From NCBI RefSeq assembly GCF_024124905.1, contig NZ_JAMXST010000005.1, forward strand, positions 558,001 through 622,000: a stretch of 64,000 bases of DNA, given 5' to 3'. The stretch is from Cellulosimicrobium cellulans. GTDB taxonomy: Bacteria > Actinomycetota > Actinomycetes > Actinomycetales > Cellulomonadaceae. The notes under the pieces were generated by a model. The model did not search any database. It worked only from the letters and a program-made list of their open reading frames with translations, and was not told the origin of the DNA. Below are positions 49,668 to 58,958 of the stretch, piece after piece. Numbering within the stretch: the first letter of the stretch is position 1; each line of letters starts with the position of its first letter. The position numbers were made by a program, and so were the translations under genes.

Positions 49668-50978
49668 ATGACGACCTGGACGAGGCACCGGTACGGCGGG
49701 GAGCGCAAGACCGCTCTGATCGGGGTCGCGACCTTCGCGACCCTGGTGCTCGGGGCGTGCGCGACGGCGTCGGGCGAGCCGCCCACGGTGACGACCGCGG
49801 ACGTCGAGCGCCGTGTCGTGACCGTCGCCGACGCCCCGGCGACGACCCCCGTCGTCGAGGCGACCGAGCGGCTCGGCCTGACGATGCTCGACGCGGCCCC
49901 GCGCGAGGGCAACGTCGTCGTGTCGCCGGCGAGCGCCGTCGTCGCCCTGTCCATGCTCGCGGAGGGCGCACGCGGCGAGACCGCCGCCTCGCTCGACGCC
50001 GCGCTCGGCGCGAGCGGCCAGGACCGGACCGACGCCGTCAACGCCCTGCTCACCGCGCTCCAGACCTACGACGGCGACCCCGCCCTCGTGCAGAAGGACG
50101 AGCTCCCGAAGACCCCGCTCGTGCACGTCGCGAACCAGGTCGTGCTCGACGACCAGGCCCAGGTCCACGACACCTACCTCGAGGCGCTCGCCGCCGGGTA
50201 CGACGCGGGCGTGCTCGAGACCGACCTCGGCTCGACGGCGGGCCTCGAGCCGCTGGACCGGTGGGTCCGGCACCACACGGGCGGGTTGATCGAGGAGTCC
50301 GCGGTCGAGCCCGACGCCGACTCGCGTCTCGCGCTCCAGAACGCGGCGCTGCTCGCGGCGCGCTGGTCGTCGCCGTTCGAGGAGCAGGCGACCCGTCCGG
50401 ACTCGTTCGTCCTCGCGGACGGGACCGAGGTCGACGCCGAGGCGATGCACCAGGAGCACGACTGGCGGTACGCCGAGGTGGACGGGTGGCAGGCCGTCCG
50501 GCTCCCGTACACCGAGGGCTTCCACGCCGACGTCGTGCTCCCACCGGACGGCGTCGACCCGGCGACGCTCGCGCCCGAGACGAGCGCCGCCCTGCGTGAG
50601 GCGCTCGACTCCGCACGGCGCCGCAGCGTCGCGCTCACCCTCCCGACGCTCGACGTCGACGCCGCGGCACCGCTCGACCTGGCGCCCGCGCTCACCTCGG
50701 CCGGGCTCGGCGGCCTGCTGGACGAGCCGGACCTGACCGGCATCAGCGACGAGCCCGGCCTCAGGGTGACGCAGGCGTGGCAGCAGGCCGTGCTGCGCGT
50801 GGACGAGGACGGCACCGTCGCGGCGGCGGTGACCGAGGTCGTCGGCGGCGTCGAGTCCGCGCCGATGGTCGAGGACGTCGTCGAGCTGCGTGTCGACCGG
50901 CCGTACGTGTTCTCCGTGTCGCACACGGACACCGGGTGGCCGCTCTTCACCGCCGCGATCCGCGACCCCCGCCACTGA
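49668..50978 (+). CDS. Serpin-family lipoprotein protease inhibitor, copy 1
   Basis: 436 residues from ATG 49668. A lipoprotein signal ends at LVLGAC (Cys 31). The serpin fold follows: NVVVSPASAVVALSMLAEGA, helix and sheet segments, the hinge EDGTVAAAVTE before the reactive loop, and the terminal RPYVFSVSHTDTGWPLF. By alpha-1-antitrypsin spacing the predicted P1-P1' is Glu-Ser. Serpins trap serine or cysteine proteases as covalent complexes. The next gene is a tandem duplicate, 21 bp away, identical over long stretches but different in the reactive loop. Confidence 0.9.
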   Translation: MTTWTRHRYGGERKTALIGVATFATLVLGACATASGEPPTVTTADVERRVVTVADAPATTPVVEATERLGLTMLDAAPREGNVVVSPASAVVALSMLAEGARGETAASLDAALGASGQDRTDAVNALLTALQTYDGDPALVQKDELPKTPLVHVANQVVLDDQAQVHDTYLEALAAGYDAGVLETDLGSTAGLEPLDRWVRHHTGGLIEESAVEPDADSRLALQNAALLAARWSSPFEEQATRPDSFVLADGTEVDAEAMHQEHDWRYAEVDGWQAVRLPYTEGFHADVVLPPDGVDPATLAPETSAALREALDSARRRSVALTLPTLDVDAAAPLDLAPALTSAGLGGLLDEPDLTGISDEPGLRVTQAWQQAVLRVDEDGTVAAAVTEVVGGVESAPMVEDVVELRVDRPYVFSVSHTDTGWPLFTAAIRDPRH

Positions 50979-50999
50979 CGAGAGGACGGCGAGAGCACC

Positions 51000-52310
51000 A
51001 TGGCTCCGCAGACGAGCAGAGTCCGGACCGGCGCGGCAGTCGCAGCGGCGGCAGCCGTCGTCGGGCTGGTCGCCGCGTGCGCGACCGGTGTCCCGGCCGG
51101 ACCGGACCTGCCCCTCGCGACGTCCGATGCGGCACGGCACGTCGTGGCGGTCTCCGAGGCGGACGCCACGCCCGACGTGGTCGGCGCGACCGAGGAGCTC
51201 GGCCTGACGATGCTCGACGCGGCCCCGCGCGAGGGCAACGTCGTCGTGTCGCCGGCGAGCGCCGTCGTCGCGCTGTCCATGCTCGCGGAGGGCGCACGCG
51301 GCGAGACCGCCGCCTCGCTCGACGCCGCGCTCGGCGCGACCGGCCAGGACCGGACCGACGCCGTCAACGCCCTGCTCGCCGCGCTCCAGGACTACGACGG
51401 CGACCCCGCCCTCGTGCAGAAGGACGAGCTCCCGAAGACCCCGCTCGTGCACGTCGCGAACCAGGTCGTCCTCGACGACCAGGCACAGGTCCACGACACC
51501 TACCTCGAGGCGCTCGCGACCGGGTACGGCGCAGGGGTCCTGCACACGGACCTCGGGACGGCGTCGGGCATCGCCCCGCTGAGCGCCTGGGTCCGGTTCC
51601 ACACGGGCGGGCTCATCGAGAAGAGCGCGATCGAACCGGACACAGACCTCCGCCTCGTGCTCCAGAACGCCGTGCTCTTCGCCGCGCGGTGGGAAGCACC
51701 GTTCGACGAGGGCGAGACCCGGCCCTCGCCCTTCGTGCTCCCGACCGGTGAGGGGGTGGACGTCGAGTCGCTGTCGCTCACCGAGTCGTGGGCGTACGCG
51801 GAGCACGACGGCTGGCGCGGGCTGCGCCTCCCCTACGTCGACGGGTTCCACGCGGACGTCGTCCTGCCTCCGGAGGGGACCGACCCCGCGACGAGCACGC
51901 CGACACGTACGGCTACGCTGCGCGAGGCCCTCGACGCCGCGGCACCGCAGCGGGTGGCGCTGACGATGCCGACCCTCGACATCCCCGTCGAGCGCGCGAC
52001 GGACCTGCGCCCCGCGCTCGCCGCCGCCGGTCTGGGCGGGTTGTTCGACCCCGTCGACTCTCCGGACCTCGGCGGCATCAGCGACGAGGACCTGTTCGTG
52101 TCGCAGGCGAAGCAGCAGGCGATGCTCCAGGTCGACGCCGAGGGCACCGTCGCAGCGGCCGTGACGGAGCTCGGCGCGCAGGCGATGTCGTCCGAGGTCG
52201 AGGTCGTCCCGGTTACCTTCCGCGTCGACCGGCCCTATCTCTTCTCGGTCTCCCACACCGAGACGGGCTGGCCGCTGTTCACCGCCGCGATCCGCGACCC
52301 CCGCCACTGA
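51000..52310 (+). CDS. Serpin-family lipoprotein protease inhibitor, copy 2
   Basis: 436 residues from ATG 51000 (GAGAGGACGGCGAGAGCACC upstream). Lipobox LVAAC (Cys 27). It has the same serpin segments as copy 1, with almost identical middle parts (NVVVSPASAVVALSMLAEGA and the block from YDGDPALVQKDELPKTPL) and the same length. The hinge is AEGTVAAAVTE, and the loop then reads LGAQAMSS, giving a predicted P1-P1' of Met-Ser as in alpha-1-antitrypsin. That would suit elastase- or chymotrypsin-like proteases. Both copies end in the same TAAIRDPRH. The pair probably forms one transcript. Confidence 0.9.
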   Translation: MAPQTSRVRTGAAVAAAAAVVGLVAACATGVPAGPDLPLATSDAARHVVAVSEADATPDVVGATEELGLTMLDAAPREGNVVVSPASAVVALSMLAEGARGETAASLDAALGATGQDRTDAVNALLAALQDYDGDPALVQKDELPKTPLVHVANQVVLDDQAQVHDTYLEALATGYGAGVLHTDLGTASGIAPLSAWVRFHTGGLIEKSAIEPDTDLRLVLQNAVLFAARWEAPFDEGETRPSPFVLPTGEGVDVESLSLTESWAYAEHDGWRGLRLPYVDGFHADVVLPPEGTDPATSTPTRTATLREALDAAAPQRVALTMPTLDIPVERATDLRPALAAAGLGGLFDPVDSPDLGGISDEDLFVSQAKQQAMLQVDAEGTVAAAVTELGAQAMSSEVEVVPVTFRVDRPYLFSVSHTETGWPLFTAAIRDPRH

Positions 52311-52516
52311 CTCCCCCGGCGAGAACCCCCGGTCCACCGAGATAGACCCGTGGTCACCATGCCCGACGGCGCTCGGGTCGCCGCCCGAGGTGGGCGGGTC
52401 GTCCGAGGCGGACCCTCGGGAACAGCGTGGCGGTCCCACGCGGACGACGCGGCGCGGACGGTCCGGCACCGCAGGCGGTCCGCCCAGGCGAGCGAAGACC
52501 ACGGCGAGACGAAGCC

Positions 52517-52620
52517 GGGTCGGGGTGGGTGGTGGTGCCGCGTCGTGGTCGGGCCTGGCGGGAGCGCCGCGAGGAACGAGCGGCGCGGATGGTAGACGCG
52601 GCACCACCACCCACCCCGAC
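52517..52620. repeat. Palindromic element (copy B) with 27-bp perfect arms
   Basis: A perfect 27-bp inverted repeat (arms 52517-52543 and 52594-52620, built on GGTCGGGGTGGGTGGTGG) encloses a 46-bp core (52549-52594) that is 45 of 46 identical, in reverse orientation, to the core in hrpA (13964-14009). The core has its own hairpin GCGCCGC-N9-GCGGCGC. The outer arms differ in sequence from those of copy A but are again perfectly paired, as expected if structure is what is conserved. Confidence 0.78.
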
Positions 52621-52807
52621 CACCCAGGGCGACCACGCGCCGTCGGGCGCAGGAACCACGCCTCTACCTCGCGTGACTACGCCTCTACCTCGGCGGAACG
52701 GGGCTGGTCTTCCTCGCGGGGCCAGCGGTCCAGGGCCCTGTCTCGACGAACCGGGCGCATCGGGTGCTTGCGGCATCTCTTGACGCGTCCTTCACCCGGC
52801 AGTAGCG

Positions 52808-52837
52808 TTCTTGCGTGTTGATGCAAGAAATCAACAC
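52808..52837. promoter_or_regulatory. Interleaved inverted repeats upstream of the GH87 gene
   Basis: Two palindromes are interlocked without gaps: TTCTTGC (52808-52814), GTGTTGAT (52815-52822), GCAAGAA (52823-52829), ATCAACAC (52830-52837). Segment 1 pairs with 3 and segment 2 with 4. The CTTGC...GCAAG core resembles operators of LacI-family sugar repressors in Actinobacteria. In RNA the same order would form a pseudoknot. Either reading suggests control of alpha-glucanase expression. Confidence 0.6.
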
Positions 52838-53015
52838 TCCGTTGTGCGGTGCGGCGCAGCGGGTCCGCAATTCTCGAAGGTACTGACCCGAGCCACCCGG
52901 CCCTGGCCGGACGTGCGCCGTGGCCTGTCCTCCGAACCGGGCGTCCGGTCCGGTGCGAGGTCGCGCGCGGCGCGGCCTGACGCCCGTCGACGACGACGGG
53001 AGATCGAGGACATCG

Positions 53016-56000
53016 ATGAGACATCGACCCAGCACGTCGAACCGCACACCCGCCGGGGCGCCGACGCGCCGGCTCCGCACCCTCGCCGCCACGGCGACGG
53101 CGACGGCCCTGCTCGTCCCGCTCGGCCTGACGACCACGGCCACGGCTGCGCCCACGGTGCTGTCCGCCGGGAAGTCGACGGCCGCGAGCAGCAACAACTC
53201 GCCGTACCTGTCCGGCAACCTCACCGACGGCAACCAGGGCACCTACTGGGAGTCGACCAACAACACGTTCCCGCAGTGGGCGCAGGTCGACCTGGGCGCG
53301 GCCGCCACGGTCGAGGACCTCGTGCTCAAGCTGCCCGCGGGCTGGGAGACGCGCAGCCAGACCCTCAGCGTGCAGTCCAGCACCGACGGCTCGACCTTCT
53401 CCACGATCAAGGCGTCGCAGGCGTACGCGTTCGACCCCGCGTCGGGGAACACCGTGACGGTCGACGTGCCGGACACGTCCGCCCGCTACGTGCGCGTGCA
53501 GATCACCGCGAACACGGGCTGGCCCGCGGGCCAGCTCTCCGAGCTCGAGGTGCGCGGCACCGCCGGCAGCACCGATCCCGGTGGCCCCGGTGACCCGGAG
53601 CCCCCGACCGGCACCAACCTCGCGCTGAACAAGCCGATCGAGGGGTCCTCGACGGAGTGGCAGTTCGTCGCGAAGAACGCGAACGACGACAGCACCTCGA
53701 CCTACTGGGAGGGCGCGGGCGGCCAGTACCCCAGCACGCTCACGGTCTCGCTCGACGCCGCGGCCCAGCTCACGGACGTCGTCGTCAAGCTCCCGCCGGC
53801 GTCCGTGTGGGGCCCGCGCACCCAGACGTTCGAGGTCCAGGGTCGCGCGACCGCGACCGGCGCCTGGCAGACCCTCAAGCCGTCGGCGGGCTACGCGTTC
53901 TCCCCGGCCACGGGCAACACCGTCACGATCCCGGTCACGGGCACGGCCAAGGACGTGCGCCTGCGGTTCACCGGGAACACCGGCTCCGGCAACGGCCAGG
54001 TCGCCGAGCTCCAGGTGTTCGGCACCGCCGCCCCCAACCCCGACCTCGTCGTCACGAGCGTCACCGCGACGCCCGCGTCGCCGCTCGAGTCGCAGGCGAT
54101 CACGCTGTCGGCCGTCGTGAAGAACATCGGCACGCAGGCGTCCGCCGCGACCGACGTCGCGTTCACGCTGAACGGCCAGACCGTCGCCACGAAGCCGGTC
54201 GCTGGCCTCGCGGCCGGCGCCCAGGCGACCGTCACCGCCGACGTCGGCGCGCGGCCTGCCGCGAGCTACACGATCGGCGCGGTCGCCGACGCGGGCGGTA
54301 CGGTCGCGGAGCAGAACGAGGGCAACAACGCCTACGCGAACCCGACCCCGCTCGTCGTCACGGCCGTCCCGAGCTCGGACCTCGTCCCGACGCTCACGTG
54401 GTCGCCCAGCAACCCGTCCGCGGGCGGCACGGTGACGTTCTCCGCGACGATCGCGAACCAGGGCAACGTCGCGACCTCCACGGCCGCGCACGGCCTCACC
54501 GTGACCGTGACGAACAAGGCGACGGGCGCCGTCGTGCGCACCCTCACCGGCTCCGTGAGCGGCGCGATCGCCGCGGGCGCGAGCAGCGCGAGCGTCGACC
54601 TCGGCACGTGGACCGCCGCGAACGGCAACTACGACGTCAAGGTCGTCGCCGCGCCGGACTCCACCGAGGTCGCCGCGAAGCAGGCCAACAACACCGCGAC
54701 CCGTCCCCTGTTCGTCGGCCGGGGCGCCAACCTGCCGTTCGACACGTACGAGGCCGAGGACGGCGTCACGGGCGGCGGCGCGACCGTGCTCGCGCCCAAC
54801 CGCGTCGTCGGCGACCTCGCGGGCGAGGCGTCCGGCCGCCGGGCGGTCACGCTCAACCAGACCGGCGCGTACGTCGAGTGGACCACCAAGGCCCCGACGA
54901 ACACCCTGCTGACCCGCTTCTCCATCCCCGACTCGGCGGGCGGCGGCGGGACGAACGCGACCCTCGCGATCTACGTGGACGGCCAGTTCCTCAAGAACAT
55001 CGACCTCACCTCGCGCTACGCGTGGCTCTACGGCAACGAGACCAACCCGGGCAACCAGCCGGGCCAGGGCGCGCCGCGCCACGTCTACGACGAGGCGAGC
55101 ACGCTGCTCGGCACGACCGTCCCGGCAGGCTCGACGATCCGCCTCCAGAAGACCGCGCAGAACACGTCGCAGTACGCGATCGACTTCGTGGACCTCGAGC
55201 TCGCGACGCCGCAGGCGAACCCGAACCCCGCGCAGTACACCCAGCCTGCGGGCTTCACGCATCAGGACGTCCAGGCCGCCCTCGACAAGGTCCGCATGGA
55301 CTCCACGGGCACGCTCAAGGGCGTCTACCTGCCCGCGGGTGACTACCAGACGTCCAGCAAGTTCCAGGTCTACGGCAAGGGGGTCGACGTCGTCGGCGCC
55401 GGGCCGTGGTTCACGCGGTTCTTCGCGCCGCAGGGCCAGGAGAACACCGACGTCGGCTTCCGCGCCGAGGCGAGCGCGAACGGCTCGACGTTCCGCGACT
55501 TCGCGTACTTCGGGAACTACACGTCGCGCATCGACGGACCGGGCAAGGTGTTCGACTTCGCCAACGTGAAGAACATGACGATCGACAACATCTGGGTCGA
55601 GCACATGATCTGCATGTTCTGGGCCTCCAACATGGACGACTCGGAGGTCAAGAACTCCCGCATCCGCAACACGTTCGCGGACGCGATCAACATGACCAAC
55701 GGCAGCGCGAACAACCACGTGCACAACAACCAGGCGCGCGGCACGGGCGACGACTCGTTCGCGCTCTTCGCGGCCACCGACAACGGCGGCAGCGGGCAGC
55801 GCGGCAACGTGTTCGAGAACCTCACGTCGACCAACACGTGGCGTGCGGCGGGCCTCGCGGTCTACGGCGGCCAGGACAACACGTTCCGCAACATCTACAT
55901 CGCGGACACCCTGGTCTACTCGGGCGTCACGATCAGCTCGCTCGACTTCGGGTACCCGATGGAGGGCTTCGGCCCGGCGCCCACCGTGTTCGACGGGCTC

Positions 56001-56396
56001 ACCGTCGTCCGCTCGGGCGGGCACTTCTGGGGAGACCAGGTGTTCGGGGCCGTGTGGATGTTCTCGGCGTCCAAGGCGTTCGGGAACATCCAGGTGAACA
56101 ACCTCGACGTCATCGACCCGACGTACTCCGGGATCATGTTCCAGACGAACTACGTCGGGGGCCAGCCGCAGAACACGTTCCAGAACCCGACCTTCACCAA
56201 CGTGACCATCACGGGGGCGAAGAAGAGCGGCGACCGGTACGACGCCAAGTCGGGCTACGGCATCTGGGCCAACCCGATGCCGGAGGCCGGCCAGGGCCCG
56301 GCGGTCGGCACGGCGACGTTCACCAACCTCACATTCTCGGGCAACTTCCGGGACATCGAGAACACGACGTCGACCTTCACGATCACGCGCAACTGA
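53016..56396 (+). CDS. Secreted multidomain alpha-1,3-glucanase (GH87, mutanase type)
   Basis: 1,126 residues from ATG 53016 (GAGGACATCG upstream). Signal peptide 1-45. Then two discoidin (F5/8 type C) domains (about 47-187 and 205-345), two CARDB-like Ig domains (about 347-575), a CBM6/35-like carbohydrate module (580-735) and a right-handed beta-helix catalytic domain (745-1126) with GVDVVGAGPWFTRFF. The predicted acids are Asp 889 (ADAINMTNG) and Asp 912/913 (ARGTGDDSFALF). Their spacing of 23 and 24 is the same as for the catalytic Asp residues described for Agl-FH1 of Paenibacillus. It should hydrolyse alpha-1,3-glucan, a main fungal wall and dental plaque polymer. Confidence 0.88.
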   Translation: MRHRPSTSNRTPAGAPTRRLRTLAATATATALLVPLGLTTTATAAPTVLSAGKSTAASSNNSPYLSGNLTDGNQGTYWESTNNTFPQWAQVDLGAAATVEDLVLKLPAGWETRSQTLSVQSSTDGSTFSTIKASQAYAFDPASGNTVTVDVPDTSARYVRVQITANTGWPAGQLSELEVRGTAGSTDPGGPGDPEPPTGTNLALNKPIEGSSTEWQFVAKNANDDSTSTYWEGAGGQYPSTLTVSLDAAAQLTDVVVKLPPASVWGPRTQTFEVQGRATATGAWQTLKPSAGYAFSPATGNTVTIPVTGTAKDVRLRFTGNTGSGNGQVAELQVFGTAAPNPDLVVTSVTATPASPLESQAITLSAVVKNIGTQASAATDVAFTLNGQTVATKPVAGLAAGAQATVTADVGARPAASYTIGAVADAGGTVAEQNEGNNAYANPTPLVVTAVPSSDLVPTLTWSPSNPSAGGTVTFSATIANQGNVATSTAAHGLTVTVTNKATGAVVRTLTGSVSGAIAAGASSASVDLGTWTAANGNYDVKVVAAPDSTEVAAKQANNTATRPLFVGRGANLPFDTYEAEDGVTGGGATVLAPNRVVGDLAGEASGRRAVTLNQTGAYVEWTTKAPTNTLLTRFSIPDSAGGGGTNATLAIYVDGQFLKNIDLTSRYAWLYGNETNPGNQPGQGAPRHVYDEASTLLGTTVPAGSTIRLQKTAQNTSQYAIDFVDLELATPQANPNPAQYTQPAGFTHQDVQAALDKVRMDSTGTLKGVYLPAGDYQTSSKFQVYGKGVDVVGAGPWFTRFFAPQGQENTDVGFRAEASANGSTFRDFAYFGNYTSRIDGPGKVFDFANVKNMTIDNIWVEHMICMFWASNMDDSEVKNSRIRNTFADAINMTNGSANNHVHNNQARGTGDDSFALFAATDNGGSGQRGNVFENLTSTNTWRAAGLAVYGGQDNTFRNIYIADTLVYSGVTISSLDFGYPMEGFGPAPTVFDGLTVVRSGGHFWGDQVFGAVWMFSASKAFGNIQVNNLDVIDPTYSGIMFQTNYVGGQPQNTFQNPTFTNVTITGAKKSGDRYDAKSGYGIWANPMPEAGQGPAVGTATFTNLTFSGNFRDIENTTSTFTITRN

Positions 56397-56414
56397 GCAC
56401 GTCCGCGCTCGACG

Positions 56415-56445
56415 CCGCAGCCCGCCCTCACGGGGCGGGCTGCGG
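56415..56445. terminator. Bidirectional terminator hairpin between GH87 and PPOX genes
   Basis: A perfect 13-bp stem (CCGCAGCCCGCCC and its complement) with loop TCACG lies 18 bp after the GH87 stop and overlaps the end of the opposing gene. It can serve both strands. Confidence 0.7.
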
Positions 56446-57009
56446 TGCGCGCGCCGCGCCCAGGCCGGTCGACGGCGCGTCGGCACCGAACCGCCACCGC
56501 ATCGCCGTGTGCTCGGCGCCGCGCGCGTACGCGAAGACGACGTCCGGCCGCACGGCGAACACGTACGCCTCCCCACCCCCGTCCGCGGTGTCCCAGAACG
56601 CGCCGTCGCGGACCTCGAAGTGCCAGTCGTACTTGCAGCGCCACCGCTCCGCGAGGCGGTGCAGCATCGCGTCGTCGGTGACGCGCGCCGCGTCACCCTC
56701 CACCACGACGTCCATGCCCTCCTCGAACCGGTTCGCGCCGGTCGTGAGGACGACGTGCGCGTTCGCCGCGAGGTTGCGCGCCTTCCGCTCGTCGCGGCCC
56801 GTGCAGAAGAACAGAGCGCCGTCGGCCGTCACGGTGAGCAGCGGCGTGACGTGCGGACGCCCGTCGGGCCGGACCGTGGACACCCACGACACCCCCGCGC
56901 GCTCGAGCGCCTCTCGGACGGCGGACCACGGCACCCGTGGCGCCTCCGGCGTGCTGTAGGCGGCGAGCAGGTCGCCGTGGTCGGCGGTCGGGGCAGGCGT
57001 CTCGGTCAT
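56428..57009 (-). CDS. Pyridoxamine 5'-phosphate oxidase-family protein
   Basis: 193 residues from ATG 57009 with GGAGCAACCCC upstream. A split-barrel flavin/F420-binding fold: VSWVSTVRPDGRPHVTPLLT, ALFFCTGRDERKARNLAANA, VVLTTGANRFEEGMDVVVEG and AARVTDDAMLHRLAERWRCK. It is of the PPOX general-stress/F420 type, not the vitamin B6 biosynthesis enzyme. It may reduce small molecules with FMN or F420. Its 3' end carries the shared terminator hairpin. It has no operon partner. Confidence 0.85.
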   Translation of the reverse strand: MTETPAPTADHGDLLAAYSTPEAPRVPWSAVREALERAGVSWVSTVRPDGRPHVTPLLTVTADGALFFCTGRDERKARNLAANAHVVLTTGANRFEEGMDVVVEGDAARVTDDAMLHRLAERWRCKYDWHFEVRDGAFWDTADGGGEAYVFAVRPDVVFAYARGAEHTAMRWRFGADAPSTGLGAARAPQPAP

Positions 57010-57177
57010 GGGGTTGCTCCTGTCGAGGCTCGTCGGACGTCGGGGTCGACCCGGGCGGCGCCCGGAACTCATCGGTGCCCGGCCCGCGGGACGGCCGCGT
57101 CGGGACGGTGCGCCGTCACCGGGATGTGACACAGTGGGCAGCAGCCCCCGACGTCGACCGGAGACCGCCGCGCCCTC

Positions 57178-58233
57178 ATGACCTCGACCCCGACCGAGCA
57201 TGCCGTGACCCAGCGACCGCACCGGGCGGCCCGGATCGAGGACCGGTGGCGCGCCGTCGTCTCCCGTTTCCAGAAGGCGCGGGGGTGGCGCCCCCGCGTC
57301 GAGCCGTTCGCGGGGTACGGCACCCCCCGGCGCGTGCGCGTGCTCGCGCGCGTGCTCCTCGCGAGCCCCGCGTTCGACCCCGCCCTGCACGAGCGCGAGT
57401 CCGCCGACCGGCGCGGCTGGCGCTACTTCTTCACCGCCCCCGCCCCGCGCGAGGAGGTCCGCGTGCACGTGGGCGACGCGACGGTCGACCTCGTGTCCGA
57501 CCGCAGCGGCTACCTCGACGCGACGATCGACGTCGCGCTCACCCCGGGATGGCACGACGTGACGTTCCGCCCGTCCTCGGGCGCGGTCGCGAAGGGCCGC
57601 GTGCTCGTCGTGGCCGACGGGCGCCGGCTCGGCGTCGTGTCCGACATCGACGACACCGCGATGGTGACCGCCGTCCCGCGCCCCCTCATCGCCGCGTGGA
57701 ACACGTTCGTCCGGCACTCGAGCGCGCGCGTCCCCGTGCCGGGCATGGCCGCGCTCTACCGCGGGATCGCGACGGAGCGCCCCGGCACCCCGTTCGTCTA
57801 CCTGTCGACCGGCGCGTGGAACACCGCCGCGAACCTGCGCCGGTTCCTCCAGCGGCACGGGTTCCCGCCCGGCCCGCTCCTGCTCACCGACTGGGGCCCG
57901 ACGAACACCGGCTGGTTCCGCAGCGGCCAGGAGCACAAGGACACCTCGCTCGACCGCCTCTTCCGCGAGCTGCCCGACGTCGACTGGCTGCTCGTGGGCG
58001 ACGACGGCCAGCACGACCCCGAGATCTACGCGCGCGCCGCGCGGCTGCACCCCGACCACGTCGCCGCCGTCGCGATCCGCGAGCTGACTCCCGCGCAGCA
58101 GGTCCTCGCCCACGGCTCGCCGCTGCCCACGCCGGGCAGCCTCCCGGGCGAGGTCGGCCCCGGTGTCCCGACGGCGTTCGGCCCTGACGGCGACGCGCTC
58201 ACCCGTGCCCTCGCCCGGGCCCTGCGCCGCTGA
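57178..58233 (+). CDS. App1-family phosphatase (DUF2183)
   Basis: 351 residues from ATG 57178. The central domain has the HAD-type motif VVSDIDDTAMVT (DxDxT) at about residue 158, VYLSTGAWNTAANLRRFL, LLTDWGPTNTGWFRSGQEHK, and VDWLLVGDDGQHDPEIY, the four App1/DUF2183 signatures. An N-terminal beta-rich part (about 45-150) precedes it. Yeast App1 is a phosphatidate phosphatase; bacterial members are unstudied but should hydrolyse a phospholipid or other phosphomonoester. It stands alone between a PPOX gene and a sigma-factor gene. Confidence 0.9.
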   Translation: MTSTPTEHAVTQRPHRAARIEDRWRAVVSRFQKARGWRPRVEPFAGYGTPRRVRVLARVLLASPAFDPALHERESADRRGWRYFFTAPAPREEVRVHVGDATVDLVSDRSGYLDATIDVALTPGWHDVTFRPSSGAVAKGRVLVVADGRRLGVVSDIDDTAMVTAVPRPLIAAWNTFVRHSSARVPVPGMAALYRGIATERPGTPFVYLSTGAWNTAANLRRFLQRHGFPPGPLLLTDWGPTNTGWFRSGQEHKDTSLDRLFRELPDVDWLLVGDDGQHDPEIYARAARLHPDHVAAVAIRELTPAQQVLAHGSPLPTPGSLPGEVGPGVPTAFGPDGDALTRALARALRR

Positions 58234-58361
58234 GAGCCCGCGGCGGACGAGTCACCGGTCACGTGGCACCGGCAGCAGCAGCGGCCGGTTCTTCCGCGAG
58301 GGAACTTTTCCCGCTCCCGCTGCGTGCTGAGGGCGTGACGATCTCGACGAGGGCCACGCTC

Positions 58362-58958
58362 ATGACCGCGGACGACCCGCCACGACCGGGCGCCTGGGTC
58401 GACCGCGACCTGCACCTGGTCACCGGCGCGGGCCACGCCGAGGAGTTCGTGGCGTTCGTCGAGACGGCGAAGGACCCGCTCTACCGGCTCGCGTACCTGC
58501 TCTCGGGTGACCACCACCGCGCGGAAGAGCTCACCCAGCAGACGTTCGAGCGCACGTGGCGCTCGTGGCGGCGGGCGCGGCAGGGCGACCCGCTCGCGTA
58601 CGCCCGCACGATCCTCGCGAACCTCCGCGTCGACACCTGGCGGCGCACGCGCCGTGAGGTGCTCACTGGCCTCGACCACGACTCACGCCGCCACGCGCCC
58701 GACGCGACCGGGCTGGTCCACGACCGCGACGCCGTCGTGCGGGCGCTCCTCACCCTCCCGCTGCGGCAGCGCCGCGTGGTGGTGCTGCGGCACCTGCTCG
58801 ACCTCTCGGAGGCGGAGGTGTCGCGCGAGCTCGGGATCCCGGTGGGGACCGTGAAGTCCACGGCCTCTCGCGCGCTCGCCCGGCTCCGCACGGCCCTCGC
58901 CGACACCGGCTCACGCAGCGGCCCGCCGACCGCTCCGACCGAAGGAGACCCCTCGTGA
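58362..58958 (+). CDS. SigE-family RNA polymerase sigma factor (ECF-like)
   Basis: 198 residues from ATG 58362 (GAGGG eight bases upstream); GTG 58335 is an alternative nine codons earlier. Region 2 is seen in LYRLAYLLSGDHHRAEELTQ, QTFERTWRSW, then YARTILANLRVDTWRR. Region 4 follows in LPLRQRRVVVLRHLLDLSEA and LGIPVGTVKSTASRALARLR. This is the actinobacterial SigE/ECF41-like short sigma type. The gene overlaps the next by 4 bp; that gene encodes a membrane protein with a sigma-regulator arrangement. Confidence 0.9.
   Translation: MTADDPPRPGAWVDRDLHLVTGAGHAEEFVAFVETAKDPLYRLAYLLSGDHHRAEELTQQTFERTWRSWRRARQGDPLAYARTILANLRVDTWRRTRREVLTGLDHDSRRHAPDATGLVHDRDAVVRALLTLPLRQRRVVVLRHLLDLSEAEVSRELGIPVGTVKSTASRALARLRTALADTGSRSGPPTAPTEGDPS

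Larger units (their letters stand above)
52311..53015. other. Intergenic region with structured elements, no gene seen
   Basis: 705 bp without a supportable gene: the short open frames lack family features or good ribosome sites. It holds the palindromic element at 52517-52620, a direct repeat ACGCCTCTACCTCG (about 52657 and 52679), and the interleaved inverted repeats at 52808-52837 that probably regulate the GH87 gene. About 180 bp separate those repeats from the GH87 start, so the leader may be long. Confidence 0.6.

Noticed and set aside
49617-52610. A 997-codon open frame on the minus strand across the serpin genes, and other long antisense frames (for example 10310-13723, 39375-45155 as one frame, 52677-56696)
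   Set aside because: In GC-rich DNA the antisense frames of real genes stay open. Their products are Arg/Gly/His-rich without family motifs, while the plus-strand or shorter readings match known families.
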